In this document: piece after piece, positions 29,801-41,800 of the stretch
Layout: each line of letters begins with the position of its first letter
Position numbering within the stretch: position 1 is the stretch's first letter
Source of the DNA: Oscheius onirici
Lineage: Eukaryota; Nematoda; Chromadorea; Rhabditida; Rhabditidae
Direction: 5' to 3'
Assembly (NCBI GenBank): GCA_932521025.1
Contig: OW051470.1
Location: 2,094,501-2,158,500 of the forward strand
Length of the DNA stretch: 64,000 nucleotides
Program-made: the position numbers and the translations under genes
Notes under the pieces: model-generated
Told to the model about the DNA's origin: nothing
Seen by the model: only the letters and a program-made list of their open reading frames with translations
The model's database searches: none

Positions 29801-32800
29801 ATAATTTATGCCTAAAATTTAAATTTTTAAGAAAAAAAAGAGCATACCTGGGTCCATTTCTGAAGATCGCACAAATTAACGTCAAGTGCTACTCCATTCC
29901 AAGAAGTTGAGGCGGATAAATTGGGAATGAAAGGGTACAGAGACTTTTTCTATAGGTAGCCAGTGAACTGGAATGTATCGGGACAGTGCATGTACATTTC
30001 TTTCCAATAGGCCTGTTTATTGCGGGGTAGTATAAAAAGATCACAAGATCTTTGATGGTAATAGCTAAAAGAGTGGAATAATTGGGGGATAAATCTGTGG
30101 TGCAGGATCTGAAGAGGGATGTCAAGAACTTTGAGATAAGTTTTCAAGTTAACCGTATATATAGGCGTGTCGAAGATGTTCCTTGTTTAACAGAAGATGC
30201 AGTGTGCATGTTCAATGTTTGTCAAAAAATTCACACCCTCATTTTGAGATCCAATCCTGGTCTTTTCATCTTGCTCGCGATGAGTTCGAATATAACGGTA
30301 TTCGATAGTTGTGATATTTGAATTCCCGCCATGTTGGGTCCTGACAAGATCCGCATTTTACCCGCCAAAACAGGCTCCCTTTGAAGTGTTATCTTGTTCT
30401 TCCCTGGGTCTTCCACAGAACGTATCAGATACTCAGCCAAAATGATAAAACTTTCATCATTTGTTTCTGCCTTGTTTGACTGAACTTCCAGTGCATGAAC
30501 GTCATATGAGTTGTCACATGGGTCGAACAGAATGCCATTTGATTTACAGACAGACTACACCTTCATGATCGCCGAGGAAGGTCGTTTTTAGGATACAACA
30601 TACCAGAAAAGTTGGATAAACATATTACTAGTTCTTCACTGAATAGCCATGTTATAAATCCTGTTGGACCCTTTCCCTTGCATCAAGACTGCTCAGTCCT
30701 TCTTTTGGGTACGAGATTCTCGTAGTCTGGTCGTGTCACATCTAGAAACTAGACCAGATCATGATATTTTTCTTTCGTACACGTTGTTCTTCGTGGAGGA
30801 AGTCGGAAGTGAACATTGTATTTTTCCCAGAATCTTTTTGATCTTTGGTCAACTTCGTAGAAGGTACTTTTTTCACGGATAAGACAAAAAGTTTGACAGG
30901 GCGATTCTGGCTAGTCCCAGCAAAAGCTCAAGTGTTCCGGGTCCCGCAATGAAATCACTGATTTCCCATTATTGCGAATTGACTATGTTGTTCTCAAAAA
31001 TGGTTCACAATTAAACAACCGTTTATTCCTAGCTAGTGATGACAGAGACCTTGACCCTTTCATCTCTACTAAACTTGTACTTTCTTCTCAAACTCTTTAA
31101 CCAGTCCGGAGATCGAAGCTCGGCTCTCACGGCCAAGAAAAGCACGATAACTTCCAGCGGAATAACCCAGAAATCCACTGTGAGAGCGATCATCATCAGG
31201 GCTCCAGGCAGGTTCACTCCGCCAGGTGTCGGCAAGTGAGGACCAATAATCATGACCAGGGTGGGAAAGAACATTGTACAGTGGGCTAAAATCATACAGA
31301 TCCAAGCCGCGGTTAGATTCTTTTGTAGCTTTTTGGTCTGTGGGGAGAGGTTCTTCTTGGCTAGCCAGTTATTGATGATGAGGATGGAAGGAATTCCGAC
31401 TACGAGGACGAGGAAGAAGACTGAGTAGTAGAGAATAATGACCAGGGACTAAAATGGAAAGTTACTGGGAGTACTGTAGCCTAGTACACTTTGTCTCGCA
31501 CCGTTTTGTAATACCTGGACCCTCTCCTTTAACCGATCATACTGATATTTTCAATTCTATCTCTACTATCTAAACCGCAATGGTGTCTGTCGTGAACTCT
31601 GTTTGAATTTTTTTGTTTGTCCATGGCCACGCGTTTCGCCGCGACACGTCAGACATTGTCAGGATTAGACAGGCACTTTTGATCTTGAAGTGGAATAGAT
31701 TAGGCATGGGCATCGGGCCCGTGTCAGTGTTGACAGAGATCGTGCCAGCAATGCGCATTTTCGGGGGAAGACTACTTTGTGAAAAAATTGACACCTATTG
31801 TGAAGATAAGCTCGGCGTGGCATATTAAGTCTATGTTCAACTTTTGGGTGCCAAGTTTTCAAGTTTCCCCCAAAAGTGCGCACTGCTGGCGCGGGCCCGG
31901 TGGCCATGTCTGGAATAGATAGTAGAAATGAGTCTGTCGAGATGAGTTAGGTCCTGTCAAGAGATTTGTCGAGTTGAATGGGAATCCAGAACTTGGCAGA
32001 TTTTGCGCCAATGCTAAGCTAACTTTCAGCCATTACTGACGGCGAAAGCCGTCGAAGACGACTGGTGTTTTGCTAATTTCTACTGCTCCAGTTTTCTTCT
32101 TATCTGTGCTTATCAAGCGTATTTCTGTAGGTTATTCTGTCTGAGTTGTCAGTTACTCACAACTTCTCACTAATCTAGTCTTTCTAGCTCATTTACTCTG
32201 TCGTGACCCGGCATGGCAAACCTGGCCGAAAAAGGTTGGGCCAGGCCAGGTTGTAAACAGCGGGCCAAACCTGGCCAAGCTAGGCCAGGTTTGGCGGGAT
32301 CGCAGCGGGACCGTCGCGGCGAATTACTGTTGCAAATCGAACAAAACTTCAGTTTTCTTGCTCTAACCCCATATCATCCCGCCTGTCAAAAAGGCTAGCT
32401 CTTTCTACATGGCTCAAAGACACGACGCACTTCTTTTTTCCGTCACCTTACCAATTCGTTCATACTCGAAACTCCGTAGCTCTTGGCCAGATGCTCCTTT
32501 GTTGGATACGTTCCAGCTACATCGATACATATCAAGTCACATGTTTTGATAGAAACTAGGGCATTCATTTCAGAAGTTGATAAAACTAGTAAAATGGGAG
32601 ATAAAGAGACGATAGTGAAAACTACTTGTACTTTTGGAAGCCAGTCGGGTCTGTAAAGACTATTAGCTGAAAAAAAGAGGAAATTTACCTTACAATGTAC
32701 AGTACTCTGTAAACCATTATGACCGCTAGTTGTGTACAGCCGACGACGAGTGTGCTGTCCAGAATGATTGTTAAGATATACGTCAGCCATCTTGGGTAGA

Positions 32801-35800
32801 ATTCGCCGAAAACGTAGAATCCTCCGGTTGGATAGGTCCCGGTCTGGAACATAACGTTTTGATAAACAACAACTAAAGTTTGTAATCAGGGAAATTGCGA
32901 CAGGAATCTGCACAGGTAAAATCTAAAATCTTTGTGAAGAACTTTCAGTTATTTACTGTTCATTACTCTTTTACTCTTTACTTTTACTTATTTACTCTTC
33001 TAACAATAAGCCTTGTAGCAAATGAAAAGTACGTTTGGCAAATAATACAATGGCGGATTAGGAAAAAAACTTGAAAAGGCAGAATTTAATACAATCTTTG
33101 CCTTAAATCGAGCTTTGAATCAGATTACTGTAGCGTCACTTTGTATAACACTTTTTTTTTCTCACTTGGACGTTGTTAAAATTTATGCAAGTTGGTGCGC
33201 AGCGCAGCTGAGTTCTTTTCTAAAACACTGCTCAAATACTGTTCCGTCACGATCTCTCTGATAATGAAATTCATACGAAACTTCAAGCGACTTAAATATT
33301 TAGAAAGTGTCATATTCAAATTTATGGAAGAAACTAACCGGGAACATCATTAGCATAGCGACAAACGAGATACAGTAGTTTCCAGTAAAGATCATGATGC
33401 CACTTTTCATAGCATTTATGGGTCCCTTATTGTGATAAAGGCCCATAAATAAGGCTACGGACAAGACGATTCCTGTTATTTGTCCAGTGACCAGACTGAT
33501 GAACTGTATACTGTTTAGCAAGCCGACAAAAATGGGGAAATCTGAAAAGAAGTTTAAGCTTTTGGCTGTCTAGACGCTACCTGAAGACATTGTGAACGCA
33601 GACGAGTGAAAATTGGCGGAAGATTGGATTTCGAAAAGGGATTGAAGCGGAAAATAGGAAGGGTTTGAGAAAGGGTGAGAAAGTAAGTCACCGAGCCGTG
33701 GGAATTCTTGGAAATGTGGAGGGAACTAATTTCTCAGAAAATGTTTATTGATGCGTAGGTTTGTCTGCCTTAAAATTTTAACATTGTAGGATTACAGCAG
33801 ACGACTTCGTCGCCTGCCGGCGTCGTAGCACGAAACTTTTATACCTGCTCATTATTGTTTTCTAAAGCTCTGTACTTTCCTCTGATACAATAGAAGCCAA
33901 AGTCTGTAAAACTCGTTCAAAATTTCAAAATTGACTTGCTATCTAATCCTGACAACTCTTGACTTGCTACGACGATTCTCGTGGCAATGGACAAGCAGAC
34001 AAGCAGACAGCCACAGACACCATAGTTTGTTAATAGTTTAGATCAAGTATTTTTATTTCTAGCATTGAGTTTCATGATAGGCTTACATTCCATCAAACGT
34101 GGTGCCCAAAAAGGCATACATACAGTGTAACCATTACAAAGGTGGAATTGCTGCTCATCTCGGTCAGTTGAAGATGCGTAGAGTTTCTTCACGTTTTTCA
34201 TTGTCTCATTAACCTTAACCCTGGCAAATTGCTTCCCATCATTGTCATCGGTGATCGTAATAAGCACTTCCATTTGGCTAAAGAAATATTTGAAATAGGA
34301 ATTTTGGCAAGACTCACTCGATTACTTTGACTTAATCTTTTTCTTGCAGTCCTAGAGAAGCAACTATCTCATTGTCCCCGATTGGCTGATTGTTGAAGAA
34401 GAAACCATAAGTAAACTTTTCAAAATCCTTATGTTCATCTTTTTCGCTTCGGTTCTGCCACCTCTTGTAAATTCTGCGCTCGTAGGCTGTCTTGACCTCG
34501 TCAAAATTTTCGGTGTCCAGTACATAGAACTTCTCAGATTGAAAGTCTTCATCGACGAGATAGATCTTGGGCATTTCTGAGGGATGTTTGCTACTTTCCA
34601 GGCACAGTTCCATTTCCTTTTGAGAAACTCTTTCCTTAGGTAACTTGACTGTCTCCTCTAACCAGTCGGAAAAAGAAGAAAAAAAGGAACAGGAACACAC
34701 TTCAGGCGATGAAGCGATAGGCAAGAAAAGGGGCCTTTATTTCAGGGTTATCAGTCAGTAAACAGACAATCAAGTGACACTGGAATTCTGCTGACAATTG
34801 AAAAAAATATACTTGTAGAACATGTAGCCGTTTAAAAACAGAAAAGCTATAGTTTTGCAAGAATTGCAAAGAGTGGATGTAAATTACTGTATGGAGCACT
34901 CTGATGGTGGTCCTGATTTTCCATTTGCCGAACTGAAAACTAGAGTTTTCTTCTTCTAAAGGACTCACTCGTAGACATGAATCACATATTTTTTCGTTGC
35001 ATCTTCGTGTGCACTCCACCAGCTGGAAGTTAGCGAATGGATTGTATCAATATCTTTAATCTCCTGCCGATCGAGATAGAAGTTGAGATTTGCTAGATTC
35101 TTTTGAGTTCAAGAAGCATATGCAGCCTTGATCTCTCCGAAGCTGGTGTACTTGTCGGTGTAGAATTTTTCTCCTCTGAACGTTTCGTCAACAAGCATAA
35201 GTTTTACTTGAGCCATTGCAGCAGGAGGAAGGCGTCAGTGAGGCAATGTGGAAGAGAGGGAGACAATGTGGAAGGCGAATGTTCCTTGATAGTCTTATCG
35301 ATTAACAAACACAGTGAGACAAACACGTAGCAAAGATTTCGAAACCATTGGCTCCACAAATTTCTCCATCTAGACTTTGATCGTCCTAGGGTTCATTCCA
35401 AGGATTCCATTCGGTCATAAGCTTAGTCCATCGGTCGTCTTCCATGTTTGCTACTTTCCAGGCACAGTTCCATTTCCTTTTGAGAAACTCTTTCCTTAGG
35501 TAACTTGACTGTCTCCTCTAACCAGTCGTTCGTTTTTCTGTCTAGCAATATTATCCCTACAATTTTCCGCAACATTTCCTCTTTGTCGTCTGGAGCTTTG
35601 CTATATCTTTCCGTCGTGGTGGCTATGTTTCAGAAGCGCACAGCCAACACGGCTCAATGTAAACTTTGTACAATGACACTGCTTGCAATAGTCTGTGTCA
35701 ATCAGAGACTTTCTTTCGTATTAATGCTGTACAGAGCCGCCTCATTGGAGGGCGCGACTCCACATCACTTTCCCAGACTTATCTAAGCTCCATCTTAACC

Positions 35801-38800
35801 GATTTTGCTCAAATTGGGAAGGAGATAGTTGAGATGTTCCCCCGGACGCGTTTTTTACTCGATTAGTCTATCGAGACCATTCTAGAAAAGAAACTCGTCA
35901 ATTTGGGCATAATCTCTGAGTTGCCATGATTCATGCCAGAACCCAAGAGAGTCAAGAACTAAACTGCACAGAAAAACTTCATTTAATCTTTCTCACGTGA
36001 ACTGTTCCCTTCTCGGACATTTTCAAGGATTTTGGTGTATAATAATCCTTGATCTCTTTGTACGCACCCTTCCAGAAAAGTAGCTTGTTGGCTTCGGCAT
36101 TAGTCTTCAGAACATACAGCATTTTCAAATGTCCCATCGTCTGATTGACAGTGATGTTGAATGGTTCTTGCTTGCCATCTTCGTTAATGACCACCATTTC
36201 AATTTTGGTCGAGCTTAAAGCGAGAGTCCAGCTACTGGGAACGTGGGCACTAAGTTGGTGCGCACAATTCAAATAAAATAGCGCGGAACGCAAGAAAAGC
36301 TGTCAAAACTTGGATTTTTACCAATTTTTCGAAGATTTCAGCTCGATTTATGTTGTTTCTTGTAAAGTGATGTCAAGAAAGGTCATTTGAACTGAAATTA
36401 ATAAAAAATTGCAAGAAAAATGGAAGGAAACGCCGACTTTCTACGTTGTTTCCCGGAAAGTGTATTTTTGAGGGCCTATTTCCTTTCTTTCGATAGTTTT
36501 TGGTAAGTTTTCGATTGGTTGTGCTCAAATGGACAGCTTATGTGTGAAAACACTCGAGAAAACATAAAAACTTCAGGCGAAAACGTTTTTTTCGTTGTTT
36601 TTGGAATAAAATTATTTTGAATTCCCGCGGCAACATATAGTAGAATCGCCCCGCCAAATTTCGTAGCTGGACACTCGCTTTAAAGTTTGATTTTGGCTGT
36701 TTAACAGGACTCACTCTACGACATTGATCACATCTCGTTCCTTTAAATTTAAGGAAGAAACTTGAACGTGGTCTTCAATCTGCTGCTCCTTGAAATAGAA
36801 GCTGAGATTCTCCAGCTCCTGCTCGATTCTTCGAGCATATGCGGCTTTGATCTCATCGAAATCGGTGTAGTCGTCCACGTAGAACTTTTCGCCTTTGAAA
36901 TTCTCGTCGACAAGGTGGATTTTGGGCATTTCCGGGGAGAGAAGAAGGCGAGAGGAAATGATAAGAAGTGTGGTCTCTTCAAGAATCTTATCAATGATTG
37001 ACGCAGCACTTTTTCTAGGGTTGGTCAGCTGAGTACATAGAGGTTCCTAGCAAATTATCAAGGTGGAATATTCATTTAGTCGTCTTTACACGGATTGTCT
37101 GACATATTAAATGAACGTGGTGTATCGTATCTCCCTGTAAGATAGGTTCCAGAACTTTAGTTTATGCTGACGGGAAGACTGTCGAATGTGTGCCAAACTG
37201 CGCCGCTTCAATTCTCCCATTTTTTCACAAACAACGTCTCGGTCGCACCATCTTTGGCAATTATCGGGAAATCTGAGGAAATGATTACAGAGCAACGTGC
37301 TAGACAGTCAAACTGTCCCCGTACTTTTAGTTCAAGGAGTGCAATTTTTCATCTAGAAACAATTTTTTTTTGTGAAACAATAATAAAAAAAAGTAGCATG
37401 TTTGAAGACAGCTTCGATCTTTGGCCAATGTCCTATCGATTTCTCACGATTGGGCCACGATCAGCGACGAAAGAACACCAGAATCACAATCATCAAAAGT
37501 AGTCGCTCTCTATTCTGCTGAACAACGGTAGGAACTGTATTGAGTAGAGGGAACATTGGAGGTTGTGGAGCTCTAAAAATATGTCAAACACTGAACACAA
37601 TTCATTGAGTTGACAAGTTTCTAACAGAGACCGTTCTCTTTCTTCTATCCAAAAGTTTCTTCATCCAATCCGGCCACTTTAACGACTTTCTAATAGTCAA
37701 GTAGAGTACAATCATCTTCAGAAAAATTGACCAGGCGGTCAATACTGTCCCAAAAGAAATCAAGACAACTGACAGACCATTGTTGAAAAGCAGTCCATCT
37801 ATCAGAATGAACGTGACTGGAATTAGAGTTGAACCGTGTAACAGAAGCTGAAATGACATTTTAGCCCGAAAAATGTCTGTTACCATAAAAATCCATGCCC
37901 TGGTCAACTTTTTCGACATTTTGACCGTTTGCAGCGAAAAGTTGCTCGCCTTGAACCAATTGTTCAGTATGATCACGCTGGGGATTCCGGCAAAAAGGAC
38001 AGAAAAATATACGAGGAAGGAGAAAACAGTGGCTAGAATCATCTCCTTAAACTGAATTTTGAAATTATCAGGGCTTTTTTTAAAGACAACTCACGTTAAT
38101 GTTCACTGTTTGTGTAAGACGAACTTGTATAGGAAAGGCGACGTCTTTGTCGGGACAGTAAAAGTCGCAACTGGGAAGGAATTCAAGTTGTTCACTTTTG
38201 ATGAGGAATATGCTGGAGAGCGGGAGAAGTCCGATGGTTAGAGTGAAGACGAATCGAGTGGGACGAGTATACTTTGGTCTAGAAAGAATTTGGATTACTC
38301 ATGACTGTGCAGGCGGAGAAAGAGCAAGGCTTACAATTGCGCCCCTGCTACTGCCAGCAACAGTTAGAGACTGCACTTTCAATGGTAGTGTGCAGGAATG
38401 GGCGGATGTTAAAATGCTATGGCGAATGCGGATACATATTTCGGAAGAAATATAGCCACTATCCGCAAAATCCGCATCTGCACTTGCAGATTGCGGATAG
38501 TAGGCTATATCTCCTTCCAAGAAATACATTTCTCCCTTTTCATATTTTTTACTGCTCGATCAAACCTTTGTGCATCTTGGAAAAATACTTGGAACCTGGA
38601 TAAATAGCTGGATGGCACGCCACTCTTTACGGATGCGGATGCGGATCATCCGGTCATCCCTGGTAGCGTGACTATTTTTTTGTATCGTTCGACTCTTCCC
38701 CCAAGCTTTCGACGAAGTGGATAAGTACTGTGTACAGTTTCAACGAAATCTTTAGTTTTTTTAGTTTCATCGACCGGACAAAATTTGAATCAGAAGCGGT

Positions 38801-41800
38801 CATTCCGAAGTCTATTGTCTCAGAATGTCTAGCGCAAAATGAGGCGGAAATCTGCCTGTTCTACCTGCTTTAACTCTTGTGACATATTCACGCCTATTGC
38901 ACTTCTCTTCCCCAGAGTCTTCTTTCTGTATGTTGACCCACAAGCCTTTCGATACTGACTAACTCTCCGGTAACTCCCAGAAACTCACTTGACAAAAAAG
39001 ATCATCTTGTAGACCATCGATCCGGCTAAAAGGCCGTAACTCATAAACCCTAGGCAGGGAAATATTTTGATAATCAACTGTACCGCCCATATTGGCAGTA
39101 GATCTCCCGATATGTAGACGGCACCATAAGGATGCTTGATCATCTGAAAATTCACCTAGAATTTTATGTGTTGCGACTTACGGGAACTAGTAAAATCTCT
39201 AGCACTATCGTCAAGAAATGAATTCCAGTATAGAGTAGAAGCACATCTCTGTAGGCATTTATGATTCCTTTGGCGTTGAAGATACCAATAAACAAAAGTA
39301 AAGAGGCCAGAGATCCGGTGGGTAGAGCCAGAACCAGGTTACTGTATTGGACGGCGTTGTAGAGAAGGACGGATATGGGATAAGAACTCATGGGATGGAA
39401 TAATTCTAACGATCGTTGAGGCGGAACATTGGCCAAAGAAGGACTTTGTGAGAAGTGCACGCAAAAGTTCTCATGCAAAAGAACTGACGTAGGAAGGCGG
39501 GTTAAGAATCTTGAGATCTGTTTGGGAAAATCCCGTGGGAAATGTTGATGTTTTCCAAGGAACTCGGCTGATTGGAAAACGTCAAAAGACGGAAACTGTT
39601 AGAAAATCAGGGCAGAACGTCTTTTGCTCAATTTTCGCAGTTTCCATCAGCCGCCATAGCTCAGTCGGTTAGAGCGTGGGTCTAATAAGCCCAAGGTCGC
39701 AGGTTCGACCCCTGCTGGCGGCAAACTCTTTTTGTTTCTCTTCACATATTTTTCAAATCACTGATATTTTGGTCGGTAGCGTTCTTCTTTCCGATCTTCT
39801 CCAAAACAACTTTGGATGTTGCAGACTCCTCTTGACGGAATTGTACAAAATGATCAATTTCAAGGGAAGGACCCAATAGTGCATGGCAACTGATAGTGAT
39901 AAGAGAGCCAGTCGAACATTGAAGCCATCAGTTTCGGGAAAATTTTTTGTCAGGACATAAATTATCCAGGGGAAGATGAAAAATGTGTGGACTAGGATCT
40001 AAAATCAAAACTTTTATAGGTCTCACACCCTCTTACCATGAGCATCCAGGCTCTAGAAAGCCGTCTCTGTAAAATTATAGTCTGCTGAGAAAAGTTCTGC
40101 TTCTTGAACCAACTGTTCAAAATAAAAATACACGGAAATCCAATAAAGTAGACGAAAAGCCATGTTATTATGTAAATTACCGATCGGATGATGAAGATTG
40201 GTGAGAAATCTTGCGGACCGGTATGGCTTGTCAGCATCAGTTTCTTTGGATGTGTAGCATTTTCATCTAGACAGACCAAATTGCAGAGCTCGTCAAGACG
40301 AATGTCTTTTGAGTTAGCAGAGAAAATGTTGAAAATGGTAGGAAAACCGGTAAATGCGAAGAGAAAAACACGAGTTATGCCCGTCCAAGAGGGTCTGGAA
40401 ATGGTTCTTTTTCGGATAAAAGTATTTTTTAAATTTTTTTTATCACGTAGAGTGTGAAAAAGACCTGTTTTGCCGAATTGAGGAATTCATCTACCACATA
40501 CGATTTCCAAAGCAATTACTTTTTGATTCCCCTGCGCTCTAAAACCATAGGTGTCAATTTATGGCCTGTCAAGAGATCCAGGCCGGACAACAGTCGACTA
40601 GCAAAGTTTCTCTCAATAGTTTTTTTTCGTGGATTCGAGAAGATCTTACTGTTCAGAGTTCTTCGCTATTCTCTAATCCTCCAAACTTCTTATAGCCTCT
40701 TGTTTTTCTTCCAACCCTTGACTCTTTACAACTAGCACCAACTTCTCTTATAGCAGAAGTGATGATTTTAAATTGCTTTTTAAATTTTAAATTGCTCCCA
40801 AGTCTCTGTCTGTCTGTCGGAAGCTTTAATTGAGGACCAGCCGGCTTCGCCGCCTGTCGGCGGCTTTTTTTTTACTTGTGTTTTCTTCTTTACTTCTGAT
40901 CTCTTCCCCAGTCAGCCGAACCCTTCTTATCCCTTCCCTACTTAACCGATCCTTTCTGATCTCTTCCCTACTCAACCGATCCCTTGAACTACAACTTGAG
41001 CGACCACTAACTCCAAGTTCAAAAGTTACCATCTAATCTCGACAAAACTTTACCTGACTAGTTTTGAATTGTTTGAGGTTACGGACAAACAAACAGGATC
41101 ACAGACACCATATAACTTTAATAGTTTAGAAGGACTTTAATAGTTTAGATAAGAAGGGTAGTTTTGTGCCCAAATTAGTTTTTAACAAGTCGCGACAGGG
41201 AAAGTTCGGGGACTGGAACAGTGACAAGGGGAGAAGGGAAGGGGAACTAGGGCTGAGGCTCTGTGACAGAGCTAAGTAAAAGGGAAGACAAGGAACCTCT
41301 AACATTAGCCATGGAAGGGCGTTGCAACACCTTGTATTTTAAAATGAGATAGTGCGATGAGTTACTCTCCCGTTAATTGGCGTGAAGACATACCTAGTTA
41401 TTCCCGTGACTAACTGCTGTTCTTGTTCAATTAAACCCTTCCACACTTCCCACGTCCACTTGTATTTCCAGTTCCAAAACCAACCTCACAAAAGTTATCA
41501 ACTTGTAGACAATTAGTCCTCCCAACAAACTGAAACCAAGTTGAAGACAGATATCGACGGCTAAGATCAATACAAAAGATAACCATAGTGGGTAAATGTC
41601 GCCCCAAACGTAGACAATGTAACCACTTGGAATCGAAGCAGTTGGCCAGACGGGAGCTGCCGCGACTCCGGTAAAGAAGCAGACCACGGTGAAGGGTATA
41701 ATTATGTCCCGATAGCTGTTAATACTCGTCTTTTTGCTGTTAACAAGCCCGAAAAAGAGTAGAAGACTCAATACGGAAGCAGCTCCGATTCCACTGACAA

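Noticed and set aside
32213-32398. Gly/Ala/Arg-rich frame of about 60 codons
   Set aside because: It is generated by GGCCAGG/CCTGGCC repeats inside an intron of receptor 2.
40826-41036. Mirror-image Ser/Arg/Leu-rich frames on both strands
   Set aside because: Both come from the roughly 30-bp units of the dispersed repeat, not from coding sequence.
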